DNA from: CAVSQX01 sp963730225
GTDB taxonomy: Bacteria > Planctomycetota > Phycisphaerae > Tepidisphaerales > Tepidisphaeraceae
Direction: 5' to 3'
DNA: 64,000 bases
Assembly (NCBI GenBank): GCA_963730225.1
Contig: CAVSQX010000005.1
Location: 62,001-126,000 of the forward strand
Numbering within the stretch: the stretch's first letter is position 1; each line of letters starts with the position of its first letter. Shown in pieces: positions 24,735-32,648 of this stretch. The translations under genes were made by a program, and so were the position numbers. Below the pieces are notes generated by a model, which saw nothing but the letters and a program-made list of their open reading frames with translations, did no database searches and was not told the DNA's origin.

Positions 24735-25420
24735 TTTTTGTTCGCCTCGAATTTCTCTTCGGCTTCGGGCTTGCGGACATAAATCGGAGTTAGTTGATAC
24801 ACATCGGCAGATTCACCGCGCGCTGCCATCTGCACGCCCAGCTTGCCGACAACCGCGGCACGAGCGACCCAGGTTTCTTCGGGTGTCACGATCGCGCCGT
24901 CGGATTCGACGATGAACTTGCGATGGTACGGAATTCCCTCGCCGAGCAAATGAACTGGGCGCGGCGATCCGCTCAGCATCGCGGGCAAATCATGGAGATG
25001 CGCCTCCTCGCGCTGCCGCCATTGGCCGGCGACGCGCTCGAACCGTGCCGTGAAAATCTGATCGCGCTTCGCATCCAGCACGACGATCAGATGATTCGCC
25101 TCCGCCGGCGCGTTTTCCGCCAGAACGGCGACGCTGGGCACCGCGACGATTTTTGCCCCACCGTCGAAGGCGAGAGTTTTGGCGACGGTGATGCCGATGC
25201 GAAGTCCCGTGAACGATCCCGGCCCGGCGGAGACGTAAATCTGTTGCAAATCCGCCGGTGTCCAGCCGCGCTGCCGCACGAGCCGATCGATGATCGGCAA
25301 AATCTCGGCCGCGTGTTGGAGTCCGTGCGCGAATGATTCTTCGGCGACGGCCTGGTCGTCGTCAAATATCGCGATCGATCCAATGCGTCCGGAGGTTTCG
25401 ATCGCCAGGCCGCGCGACAT
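24731..25420 (-). CDS. tsaB: tRNA threonylcarbamoyladenosine biosynthesis protein TsaB
   Basis: The scaffold partner of TsaD in the t6A modification complex (TsaB, TsaD, TsaE) at tRNA position 37. The ASKHA-fold opening LAIETSGRIGSIAIFDDD, the HGLQHAAEILPIIDRLV helix, and YVSAGPGSFTGLRIGITVAKTLA (66-88, signature GPGSFTGLRIG) are diagnostic. The C-terminal YLR-type motif is PIYVRKPEAEEK. Length (229) is normal. Followed by the sugar isomerase gene with a four-base overlap, and preceded by the GH43 protein gene nine bases upstream on the same strand. Confidence 0.92.
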   Translation of the reverse strand: MSRGLAIETSGRIGSIAIFDDDQAVAEESFAHGLQHAAEILPIIDRLVRQRGWTPADLQQIYVSAGPGSFTGLRIGITVAKTLAFDGGAKIVAVPSVAVLAENAPAEANHLIVVLDAKRDQIFTARFERVAGQWRQREEAHLHDLPAMLSGSPRPVHLLGEGIPYHRKFIVESDGAIVTPEETWVARAAVVGKLGVQMAARGESADVYQLTPIYVRKPEAEEKFEANKK

Positions 25421-25429
25421 CGGCTCATC

Positions 25430-27346
25430 TTACTGCAAATGCGGCGGCATCAACTCGAACTCGCGCACGCCGGGCCAGCATCCGCGATCGAAGCCGGTGA
25501 TGGTGAGGCGAACGTATCGAACAGCGGGGGCGGAAAATTTGTGGGTCGGGAAGCGATCGACGGTTTGATTCTTCGTTTGGTCGACCGCGACGGACCATGA
25601 TCTGTCATCCGGAGAAGTTTCAACCTTGTACTGATACGTGTACCCCGGCGCTTCCCAGAGAATTCGGCAGCCGCCGATATCGGTGGGTTTGCCCAGATCC
25701 AGTTTCAGCCAGTGATTGGGGGCGCGATCGTCGATCGTCCAGGCGGTGGAAAAATCGCCGTCGATCGCGGCCGAGGGATCGGTGTTGGACTGGTAGCTGT
25801 CGGCGGAAGCAGGTTTTCCGTGAGCGACGTCCTTGCCGCCGCTGAAAACTTTGAACTCGGTGAAGCCGGGCCAGTCGTAACCAGAGGGAATTGTTTCGAC
25901 GGTAATGCGCACAAAACGAACGCCGGCGGAGGAAAAATCATCGATCCCCGATCCGCCGTGCGGATGGGATTTGGTTTGCCACTGTTTTCCATCGGGCGAA
26001 ACATCGATGCGATATTGGTAGTCGGTGGCGCGGCGATACCAGCTCACTTGCGTGCCGGTGATGTCGGCGGGCGAGCCCAGATTCACCTGCCACCAGTGGC
26101 CGGGAAGATTATCGTTCGCACACCAGTAAGTCGCCGGGTTTCCATCGTTGCCGGCGGCTGGCTCGTGGCCGGCCAGATGGGAATAGCTGCGATCACCGCC
26201 GGTGCTTCGGTCGGCGATTACTTTCCCGTCGTAATCACTGGTGGCCGTCGCGCCTTTGGCCAGATCATCGGGCAGCGGCGCGGGCGGGGCGGGGAAATCA
26301 ATTTTTCCCGTGGACGGATCGAGCGTCCAAGTGTCGGCCCAGCGCATCGGCTTGATGCTGCCATCATCGGCGAATTCCAGCGGCAGCCAGATGTGCCGCA
26401 TCGGATTGATCTGCCAGCGATCGCCGCAGTAGATGTACGAACCCTGCACCTGAAACACGAAAGCTCCCTGGCTGTAATACGTGTTCCACGTGTCGTCGGC
26501 GGGCAATCGCCGCAGCGGCGACCACGGGCCGGACATTTTTTTGGCGGTGCTGTAACACTGCGTGTTGGGCCAGATTCCGGTGCAGAAGGATGTCGTCAGA
26601 TAGTAGATTCCATTTCGCTTGAACAGGCACGGCGCTTCCCGATACTGCCCGGCCGTCAGCACGGCGACTTGCGAAGCGACTTTCAGGTAATCGTCGGTGA
26701 GCTTGTACAAAATCATGTCGGCGTTGTTATTCGAGGATGAGATGAAATACGCGCTGCCGTCGTCATCCTTGAACAGCGTGCAATCGCGCGACATGTTTCC
26801 GTTCGGATTGAACGCGCCCTTCCAGGAATAATCGCCGTCGATCGTGTCGCAGGTGGCCACCGCACACTGCGCTTCGTCGTAATTCATCGTGTTCTCGCGG
26901 TGCAGCCACATGACGAATTTTTTGGTCGTGTCGTTGTAGATGACCTTGGGCCGCTCGAGATGTGATTCGGCGACGGCCTGGCTGGTGTCGGGCGTGACCA
27001 CCAGGCGATCGGGCTTCCAAGTCAGCAAATCCGTCGAGACGTAACAGGAAATGCTCTGCACCCGAAAGCCGTTGCGATACTCGCCGAACCAATACCACTT
27101 GTCGGCGACTTTGACGATGTCGCCGCAATGCGCGTTGACGATATCGCCGTCGACTTGCGGCCAGATTTGTCCGGGAGTGATCTGAATCGGATCAGCGTGG
27201 GCGGCCAAGGCAAGGAACAACGCGGCTGCAAAAGCGATGTAGCATTGACTTACGAGCGTCCGCTTCCGACGCCCAGCACCAGTCCCGCCGCCGCCATCAA
27301 CATTCCCAGGCCGCTGAAATAGAGTTGCCGACGTGGAGTTGCGCAT
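25430..27346 (-). CDS. Secreted glycoside hydrolase family 43-like protein with two discoidin domains
   Basis: A 638-residue exported protein. The N-terminal stretch YIAFAAALFLALAAHADP (36-53) is a signal peptide after an unusually long n-region. Residues 55-350 form a five-bladed beta propeller of the GH43 type (DIVNAHCGDIVKVADKWYWFGEY, LERPKVIYNDTTKKFVMWLH, YREAPCLFKRNGIYYLTTS), with candidate catalytic acids in these segments. Two F5/8 type C (discoidin) domains follow (about 365-490 and 495-636), both with NPATYW or DFSTAW and LGSPADITG or LGKPTDIGG motifs, probably carbohydrate binding. A galactan- or arabinan-degrading role is likely. The ATG at 27346 overlaps the upstream membrane protein gene by 97 bases; no better internal start exists. 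Confidence 0.82.
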   Translation of the reverse strand: MRNSTSATLFQRPGNVDGGGGTGAGRRKRTLVSQCYIAFAAALFLALAAHADPIQITPGQIWPQVDGDIVNAHCGDIVKVADKWYWFGEYRNGFRVQSISCYVSTDLLTWKPDRLVVTPDTSQAVAESHLERPKVIYNDTTKKFVMWLHRENTMNYDEAQCAVATCDTIDGDYSWKGAFNPNGNMSRDCTLFKDDDGSAYFISSSNNNADMILYKLTDDYLKVASQVAVLTAGQYREAPCLFKRNGIYYLTTSFCTGIWPNTQCYSTAKKMSGPWSPLRRLPADDTWNTYYSQGAFVFQVQGSYIYCGDRWQINPMRHIWLPLEFADDGSIKPMRWADTWTLDPSTGKIDFPAPPAPLPDDLAKGATATSDYDGKVIADRSTGGDRSYSHLAGHEPAAGNDGNPATYWCANDNLPGHWWQVNLGSPADITGTQVSWYRRATDYQYRIDVSPDGKQWQTKSHPHGGSGIDDFSSAGVRFVRITVETIPSGYDWPGFTEFKVFSGGKDVAHGKPASADSYQSNTDPSAAIDGDFSTAWTIDDRAPNHWLKLDLGKPTDIGGCRILWEAPGYTYQYKVETSPDDRSWSVAVDQTKNQTVDRFPTHKFSAPAVRYVRLTITGFDRGCWPGVREFELMPPHLQ

Positions 27347-27813
27347 ACGCCACCTAAAACCCCCCGCGGCCCCGGATATTCCACATCCCCCGGCGGCGGG
27401 CCGACGCTGACCAGCAAAAACGGCGACATCTCCTGTCCGGCGGATTGCCCCGGCAACTCCAGCACGCTGGTGCCCTGGCGAATCATTTTCATCTGCCGCT
27501 GGGCCAACCGCTCGGCCAGGCCCGAATCGGCTCCGACGTGCTTCAAGAATTCGTCATTCATCGCCAACTGCCGCTGCGTGTAATCCAAGTCCGCCTGGAG
27601 CTTATTCCGCTCAGCCATCAGACGCCGGTTCAGCTCCATCTGCGGAACCAGCACGCAAACCGCGATGATGCTCAGCCCCGCACACAGCAACGGAATCGAC
27701 CAGAGCGACGAATGACTTGGTCGCGGCCTGGGGGCTTCCCAATCCCCCCCATTTAGCCCCCGGTGAGTCAGCAGGGGCTTCGACTGAAAAATGTATGCGT
27801 CATCCTTGACCAT
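27250..27813 (-). CDS. Membrane protein of unknown function with coiled coil
   Basis: A 187-residue protein with a transmembrane segment at 37-57 (WSIPLLCAGLSIIAVCVLVP), a coiled coil at 60-115 (LNRRLMAERNKLQADLDYTQRQ), and a second hydrophobic segment at 164-183. The layout recalls septum-forming FtsB/DivIC-like proteins, but the second membrane segment and the Pro/Gly-rich linker do not fit, so no function is assigned. Residues 12-27 (KPLLTHRGLNGGDWEA) are encoded by a palindromic repeat at 27751-27780 and may be a late insertion. It lies between eno and the GH43 gene on the same strand, nine bases after eno. Confidence 0.65.
   Translation of the reverse strand: MVKDDAYIFQSKPLLTHRGLNGGDWEAPRPRPSHSSLWSIPLLCAGLSIIAVCVLVPQMELNRRLMAERNKLQADLDYTQRQLAMNDEFLKHVGADSGLAERLAQRQMKMIRQGTSVLELPGQSAGQEMSPFLLVSVGPPPGDVEYPGPRGVLGGVCATPRRQLYFSGLGMLMAAAGLVLGVGSGRS
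27751..27780 (+). repeat. Palindromic repeat (TTTAGC head) inside the membrane protein gene
   Basis: ATTTAGCCCC, a 12-base loop and GGGGCTT form a hairpin with the TTTAGC head of the main repeat family. It is antisense to and in frame with the membrane protein gene. The match is weaker than in other members. Confidence 0.45.
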
Positions 27814-27822
27814 CTTCTCAAA

Positions 27823-29112
27823 TCACTTATTCCACAATTTTCCGCCGTATTGCGCCTGATCGCCCAATTGCTCCTCGATTCGCAGCAACTGGTTGTATTT
27901 CGCCACCCGATCGCTGCGAGCCGGCGCTCCGGTTTTGATCTGCCCGCAATTGGTCGCCACCGCGATGTCGGCGATCGTCGAATCTTCCGTCTCGCCGCTG
28001 CGATGGCTGATGATGGCCGTGTATCCGTTGCGAATGGCCAGATTCACCGTCGCCAATGTTTCGCTCAGCGTGCCGATCTGGTTCACCTTCACCAAAATAC
28101 TGTTGGCCGTTCCGCTGGCGATTCCCCGCTCGAGGAATTTCACGTTGGTGACGAAAATATCGTCGCCGACCAATTGCGTTTTTTTCCCGAGCCGATCGGT
28201 TAGCTTTTTCCACCCGTCCCAGTCGTTCTCCGCCAGTCCGTCCTCCAGCGAGCGAATCGGATATTTCTCGATCCACTTGGCCCAGTAATCGACCATTTCC
28301 TCGGGCCGAAGGATGCGATCGGGATTGCTCTTGAAGAATTTGTATCCCTTCTTCTCGTTGTCCCACAATTCCGACGCCGCCGGATCGAGCGCAATGAAAA
28401 TCTGCTTGCCCAATTCGTACCCCGCCGTCGAAACCGCCTCGGCGATCACTTTCAGCGCGTCTTCGTTGTCTTTCAGATTCGGCGCAAATCCGCCTTCATC
28501 GCCGACGGCCGTGCTCATTTTGTTTTTGCTCAGCACTTTTTTCAGCGAATGATAAATCTCCACTCCCGCCCGCAAACCATCGCTGAAGGAATCGAAGCCC
28601 CAAGGCTGAATCATGAACTCCTGAAAATCGACATTGTTGTCAGCGTGCTTGCCGCCGTTGAGGATGTTCATCATCGGCACCGGCAGCGTCCTGGCCGCCG
28701 GGCCACCGAGGTATCGGTACAACGGCAACCCGCTCAATTCCGCCGCCGCCTTGGCCACCGCCAGCGACACGCCCAGAACCGCATTGGCCCCGAGCTTGGC
28801 TTTGTTCGGCGTGCCGTCGAGTTCGATCATCAATTCATCGATCGCCTCCTGATCGCGCGGGTCCATCCCGATCAGCTCCGGGGCGATTTTGGCGTTGACG
28901 TTCTCCACCGCCTTGAGCACGCTTTTGCCCAGATAGATTTTTTTGTCGTCGTCGCGCAGCTCCACGGCTTCGTGCTCGCCGGTGCTGGCCCCGCTGGGAA
29001 CGGCCGCCCGCCCCAGAGTGCCGTCTTCCAACAACACATCCACCTCGATCGTCGGATTTCCCCGCGAATCCAGAATCTGCCGGCCTTGAACCAGTTCGAT
29101 GCACACGCTCAT
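27823..29112 (-). CDS. eno: Enolase
   Basis: Catalyses 2-phosphoglycerate to phosphoenolpyruvate in glycolysis; also a common part of RNA degradosomes. Strong matches throughout: QILDSRGNPTIEVDV, AVPSGASTGEHEAVELRD, MNILNGGKHADNNVDFQEFM, AVGDEGGFAPNL, and the signature SILVKVNQIGTLSETL with the catalytic Lys, then SHRSGETEDS. The start is set at the ATG of MSVCIELVQGRQI (29112), which matches the family N-terminus; ten more upstream codons are open. A GATAAT -10 lies about 60 bases upstream. The downstream membrane protein gene is nine bases away. Confidence 0.96.
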   Translation of the reverse strand: MSVCIELVQGRQILDSRGNPTIEVDVLLEDGTLGRAAVPSGASTGEHEAVELRDDDKKIYLGKSVLKAVENVNAKIAPELIGMDPRDQEAIDELMIELDGTPNKAKLGANAVLGVSLAVAKAAAELSGLPLYRYLGGPAARTLPVPMMNILNGGKHADNNVDFQEFMIQPWGFDSFSDGLRAGVEIYHSLKKVLSKNKMSTAVGDEGGFAPNLKDNEDALKVIAEAVSTAGYELGKQIFIALDPAASELWDNEKKGYKFFKSNPDRILRPEEMVDYWAKWIEKYPIRSLEDGLAENDWDGWKKLTDRLGKKTQLVGDDIFVTNVKFLERGIASGTANSILVKVNQIGTLSETLATVNLAIRNGYTAIISHRSGETEDSTIADIAVATNCGQIKTGAPARSDRVAKYNQLLRIEEQLGDQAQYGGKLWNK

Positions 29113-29173
29113 GATTTCTGACAACCGCGCCCGGCCGGTCATGCCGGCGGCGGCAGTTGCTTCCTTGTAAAAG

Positions 29174-29183
29174 ATTATCGGAC
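29174..29183 (-). promoter_or_regulatory. Candidate -10 region of eno (CGTCCGATAAT)
   Basis: On the minus strand CGTCCGATAAT has the same wording as the divergent promoters at 5384 and 11393. With GATAAT as -10 the eno leader would be about 55-60 bases. No clear -35. Confidence 0.4.
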
Positions 29184-29260
29184 GAAACGGCCGCCGAACT
29201 GAAACGTCGGCCCTTTGGGCGGTGAGTCTATGTCGCGATGGATAAGTGTCAACGAAAGGG

Positions 29261-29382
29261 ATTGCCTATTGCCTATTTCCTATTGCCTATTTCCTATTGC
29301 CAATTGCCTATTGCCTATCGAAAAGACAAGATCGCGCCCTTCAGTAGGCAATAGGAAATGGGCAATAGGAAATAGGCAATTC
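29261..29382. repeat. Palindrome of TTGCCTA heptads (copy C, longest)
   Basis: The left arm (29261-29319) repeats TTGCCTA, TTTCCTA and TTGCCAA eight times in register. The right arm (29344-29381) is the inverted set (AGGCAAT, AGGAAAT, GGGCAAT, AGGAAAT, AGGCAAT). The loop holds an unrelated 24 bases. It fills the gap between the enolase promoter and the PilZ gene stop. Peptides read from such repeats (CLLPI-type, NRQWAIGN-type) are not genes. Confidence 0.88.
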
Positions 29383-29383
29383 T

Positions 29384-29842
29384 TTACGACAAAATCGCTT
29401 TGGAAATCCGCCCCATTTCGGCCACGTCGTTCGAATCCAGATCGCTACGTGACCCGCTCAACTGCCGCCCAGCCCGCTCGACTTCCGCCGAATTCAGCAC
29501 GCGTTTGATCCTCGCCCCGATCAGATACCGATCTTTCTCCGTCCGCCGGCAGTAAGCCGTGACGCATACCAACCAGATCGGCTGATCGCGGATCGTCGGC
29601 AATTCCACGATGAACCGCTGTTCCTTGCCTAATCGCTTCGAGTGATATAACCCCACGCCGCTGTGGGAGATATCGCGCACACGCATCCGAATTCCACCCC
29701 GACGCACGCGATCCCGGGCACTGATCATCAGCACTTCGGCCGACAGCCCCACCCGCGGCTCCGATCGCTTTTCGGCGCTGCTTCTTCCGTCGGAGCGCAG
29801 CGATCCGACGATTTCCTCGAACATCTCGGCCGAGAGGCGCAT
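29384..29842 (-). CDS. PilZ domain protein
   Basis: A 152-residue protein with a PilZ fold, a cyclic-di-GMP receptor. The binding motif is split as usual: RxxxR in EKRSEPRVGL, and (D/N)xSxxG in RVRDISHSGVGLYHSKRL. The remainder is a beta barrel (RFIVELPTI, PIWLVCVTAYCRR) and an acidic C-terminal helix. The ATG giving MRLSAEMFEE at 29842 is chosen; longer frames reach 29896 without support. Given the HD-GYP protein and pilus operon in this window, a role in cyclic-di-GMP control of surface behaviour is plausible. Lies 63 bases after pyrD on the same strand. Confidence 0.82.
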   Translation of the reverse strand: MRLSAEMFEEIVGSLRSDGRSSAEKRSEPRVGLSAEVLMISARDRVRRGGIRMRVRDISHSGVGLYHSKRLGKEQRFIVELPTIRDQPIWLVCVTAYCRRTEKDRYLIGARIKRVLNSAEVERAGRQLSGSRSDLDSNDVAEMGRISKAILS

Positions 29843-29905
29843 AACCAATAGAATCGGACATCCCCCGGCAAAAGTTGACGCGATTCGCCGCAGCAAGCCG
29901 CCCGC

Positions 29906-30862
29906 TCATGGATACGGCGCCGGCCGGGGCTGATCCGACGGCATCTCCAGGGCGCCCACCAAATCGCTCACGCCCGGCACTTTCATCCTTTCCAGATACG
30001 CAGCGATTCCCTCGCAGATTTTATTGGGCGTGGCCGGATCGACGAACAACGCCGTCCCGATCCCCACCGCCGATGCCCCAGCCAGGATAAACTCCACCGC
30101 ATCCTGCCAATTCTGCACGCCCCCCATGCCGATGATCGGCACCCCCGCCGATTTGGCCACGCCACGATATGTTCGACTGACCAAATGCAACGCCATCGGC
30201 TTGATCGCCGGGCCGGACAAACCGCCGGTGACGTTCTCCAATCTCGGCCGGCGCTTGTTTACGTCGATCGTCATCGCCGTGAACGTGTTGACCAGCGACA
30301 GCAAGTCCGCCCCGCCGTCGACCGCCGCCGCCGCCGTCGCGGTGATGTCGGCGACGTTCGGCGAGAGTTTCACGATCAGCCGTTTGTGCGGCATCGCTTT
30401 CTTCACGCATTTCACCAATTCCTTCAGCCGCCCGGCGTCGGTGCCAAACGTCAATCCATCCTTCACATTCGGACACGAAACATTCAACTCCACAGCCGCC
30501 ACGCAATTCAGATCGTCCATCGCCGCGCAGGTTTCGCCATAATCGTCGTAGCTGTGCCCCGCCACATTCACGATCACCGGGCACGGCATTTTTTTCAGCA
30601 GCGGAACTTTTTCCGACAGGAACCGCTTCAATCCGACATTCGCCAGCCCGATCGCATTGAGCATTCCCGCCCGCGTTTCGACGATGCGTGTCGGCTCATT
30701 CCCGGCTCGTTCTTCCAGCGTGATCGACTTGGTGACAAACGCCCCCAGCCGCGAGAGATCCATGAAATCGGCATATTCAAACGCATATCCGCTGGTGCCC
30801 GAGCAGGTCATCGTCGGATTGCTCAGCTTCAGACCGGCCAGATTTATCGAAAGATCGCTCAC
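29906..30862 (-). CDS. pyrD: Dihydroorotate dehydrogenase, class 1 (PyrD, B-type)
   Basis: Oxidises dihydroorotate to orotate in pyrimidine synthesis, using FMN. The barrel opening NPTMTCSGTSGY, NAIGLANVGLKRFL, and the active-site loop VELNVSCPNVKDG with catalytic Cys130 mark class 1 (cytosolic) enzymes; the NVSCPNVK wording is that of the NAD-linked 1B type, which needs a PyrK subunit. FMN phosphate binding is at IIGMGGVQNWQDAVEFILAG and AVGIGTALF. Length is normal (318). No pyrK gene is adjacent, so the electron-transfer partner must be elsewhere. Confidence 0.93.
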   Translation of the reverse strand: MSDLSINLAGLKLSNPTMTCSGTSGYAFEYADFMDLSRLGAFVTKSITLEERAGNEPTRIVETRAGMLNAIGLANVGLKRFLSEKVPLLKKMPCPVIVNVAGHSYDDYGETCAAMDDLNCVAAVELNVSCPNVKDGLTFGTDAGRLKELVKCVKKAMPHKRLIVKLSPNVADITATAAAAVDGGADLLSLVNTFTAMTIDVNKRRPRLENVTGGLSGPAIKPMALHLVSRTYRGVAKSAGVPIIGMGGVQNWQDAVEFILAGASAVGIGTALFVDPATPNKICEGIAAYLERMKVPGVSDLVGALEMPSDQPRPAPYP

Positions 30863-30902
30863 GCCGTTCTTTTAGCGCCGAACAAAATAAACGCAAGCCT
30901 CC

Positions 30903-30929
30903 CGCGTAGCGGTCCCCCCGAAGGGGCAC
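30903..30929 (+). repeat. GTAGCGG-headed palindromic repeat
   Basis: CGCGTAGCGGT then a hairpin (CCCC, GAA, GGGG) and CAC. A near-identical copy is at 58987-59013. Both lie just upstream of a plus-strand gene start. The GTAG head matches the head of enterobacterial REP elements. Confidence 0.65.
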
Positions 30930-30943
30930 TATTATTTCCAATT

Positions 30944-32017
30944 ATGAATCCGCGCTCTCTGGGCAACACCCCGGTTCAACTCTCTCCCATCTCCCTGGGC
31001 TGCTGGATTTTCGGCGTCGACTGGTGGGGCCATTACACCGACGATCGCGCCGTCGAACTCTGCCAATTCGGCTACGACCACGGCATCACGTTTTTCGACA
31101 ACGGCGACGCCTACGGCAACGGCCGGGCCGAAACACTTGTCGGAAAGTTCCTCGCCGAATCTGCCGTATCGCGCGAGCAAATCCAAATCGGCGGAAAATT
31201 CGGCTACGATTTTTACTCCGACCCCGGCGAGCCCGGCAGCCACCGCGAGCGCAAGCAGGATTTCTCTCCCGAATTTCTCCGCCTCGCTCTGGAAAAATCC
31301 CTCCAGCGCGTCGGCACCGATTACTTCGACCTGTACATGGCCCACAACATCAAGCTCCCGCAATTCCGCGATGATGTCTTCGCCGAATTGGACAAGCTCA
31401 AAACCGAGGGAAAGATCCGCGCCTGGGGCGTGAGCCTCGGCCCCGCAATCGGCTGGCGCGACGAAGGTTTTTCCGCCATCCTCGACCACCACGCCCAAGC
31501 CGTCCAAACCGTTTTCAATCTTTTCGAGCAGAACCCCGGCCGAGAATTCTGCCAGCTCGCCCACGCCTTCAAAGCCGGTGTGCTGGCCCGCGTTCACGAC
31601 AACAGCAGCATTCTCAAGGACACGGTAAAGCTCGACACGACGATCGACGCCAACGATCACCGCAAATTCCGCGATCAATCCTGGAAAATCTTCGGCCTCA
31701 AAAAACTCGAGTTGGTCCGCCATTACGCATCCGAGCACGGCATGACCGTTCATCAACTCGCCTGCAAATGGCTGCTCCAGCAGCCCGCCCTGGCCAGCAT
31801 CACCGGCACATTCTTGAACGAACACGAAATCCGCGAAGCTGTAGAATCGGTGGACAAGCCCAATCTTTCCCGAGCAGAATTGCAGCAGATCATCGAAGAT
31901 TACGCCGTCGATTTCGGCCTCGGCCCCGACGCTCATCCCTGCGATCTCAAAAGCAGCGTCGATAAATCCGGCAAGGTGCGCAGCAGCTACGTTCCCCCGC
32001 CCGTGTTGATCGCATGA
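30944..32017 (+). CDS. Aldo/keto reductase
   Basis: A NADPH-dependent oxidoreductase of the AKR TIM-barrel family, 357 residues. SLGCWIFG, ITFFDNGDAYGNGRAETLVGK (catalytic Asp and Tyr of the DxxxxYG motif), then QIGGKFGYDF with the catalytic Lys, and DYFDLYMAHN with the His of the tetrad. The C-terminal cofactor region is CKWLLQQPALASITGTFLNEHEIRE. The ATG at 30944 is preceded by TATTAT eight bases upstream and no ribosome site, so the message is probably leaderless. It overlaps the next gene by four bases (ATGA). Substrate unknown; related to the YajO and perakine reductase groups. Confidence 0.88.
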   Translation: MNPRSLGNTPVQLSPISLGCWIFGVDWWGHYTDDRAVELCQFGYDHGITFFDNGDAYGNGRAETLVGKFLAESAVSREQIQIGGKFGYDFYSDPGEPGSHRERKQDFSPEFLRLALEKSLQRVGTDYFDLYMAHNIKLPQFRDDVFAELDKLKTEGKIRAWGVSLGPAIGWRDEGFSAILDHHAQAVQTVFNLFEQNPGREFCQLAHAFKAGVLARVHDNSSILKDTVKLDTTIDANDHRKFRDQSWKIFGLKKLELVRHYASEHGMTVHQLACKWLLQQPALASITGTFLNEHEIREAVESVDKPNLSRAELQQIIEDYAVDFGLGPDAHPCDLKSSVDKSGKVRSSYVPPPVLIA

Positions 32018-32379
32018 GCCCGATGTCGCCACTTCGTTACGCCATTCTCCATCACCAACTTCCCGACGGCAGCCACTTTGATCTGATGTTCGAAACCCTC
32101 CCCGGCTCCTCGTTGGCGACTTGGCGAAGTCCGCAATGGCCGATTGAGCAGCCGACGATTGTCACCCGCATCAAAGATCACCGTCGAATTTTTCTGGAAT
32201 ACGAAGGCGAGCTATCCGAATCCCGCGGCTACATCGTCCGCGTCGCCGGTGGAACTTGCGATCTCTCCATTGGCGAGAATTCCGTCTGGACTATTCGCCT
32301 GCTCAGCGGCGTTTCGCCGCAGGCTTTTTCACTGTCACTCGTCGCCGCTGATCAATGGAATTTCACGCCCCGGTCGTAG
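32014..32379 (+). CDS. LigD 3'-phosphoesterase-like domain protein, stand-alone
   Basis: A 121-residue protein resembling the N-terminal phosphoesterase domain of DNA ligase D, which trims 3'-phosphates and ribonucleotides at breaks. RYAILHHQLPDGSHFDLMFE aligns with the catalytic HxxxxxHWDLRLE region: both His and the Asp are kept, but the Arg two residues after the Asp is Met. IKDHRRIFLEYEGEL aligns with the DHPxxYxxFEG region that supplies a third His. Similar stand-alone proteins are known in planctomycetes. No ligase or polymerase domain is nearby. With one active-site residue changed, the activity is uncertain. Translationally coupled to the aldo/keto reductase. Confidence 0.68.
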   Translation: MSPMSPLRYAILHHQLPDGSHFDLMFETLPGSSLATWRSPQWPIEQPTIVTRIKDHRRIFLEYEGELSESRGYIVRVAGGTCDLSIGENSVWTIRLLSGVSPQAFSLSLVAADQWNFTPRS

Positions 32380-32382
32380 CGC

Positions 32383-32423
32383 AAAAAAAAGGTGCCGTGG
32401 ACCTCTCGGCGTTCCACGGCACC
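32383..32423 (-). terminator. Intrinsic terminator, minus strand
   Basis: An 11-base stem (GGTGCCGTGGA with TCCACGGCACC) around an 11-base loop is followed on the minus strand by eight T residues (32390-32383). It ends transcripts coming from the nth side. Confidence 0.85.
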
Positions 32424-32614
32424 CAGGGAAGGAGGATCGTTTCCGCCGCGGATCAGACTTCAATCTCGGCCCGCCGCGGCCTCAGGAATAATACGATATC
32501 CCGCCGCCGACGTTCGCAATCCAAGCGAATTGCGCGCATTTCCGGGCGATCGAAAAATCGACGGCACCGCCTGTGTCGTTTATGCCGACAACATCGGAAT
32601 AATGCGACTGTAAC
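32383..32614 (-). ncRNA. Candidate small RNA or leader between nth and the terminator
   Basis: The 225 bases between the nth stop and the terminator hold no convincing gene. A promoter-like pair is present on the minus strand: TTGCCG (32648-32643), 16 bases, TATAGT (32626-32621), with GATAGT eight bases further as an alternative. A transcript of about 230 bases ending at a strong terminator would result. Two short reading frames (28 and about 40 codons) cross it without ribosome sites. It may simply be a long 3' region of nth. No known RNA family was recognised. Confidence 0.35.
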
Positions 32615-32648
32615 TATCGGACTATACTCAAGATACGCGCAGCGGCAA

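Noticed and set aside
29261..29382. Direct heptad repeats as a possible CRISPR array
   Set aside because: Units are seven bases with no unique spacers and the two arms are inverted copies; there are no cas genes.
29215..29508. A 97-codon frame with repeated CLLPI and NRKWAIGN peptides
   Set aside because: It is the translation of a TTGCCTA palindrome, a well-known source of false genes.
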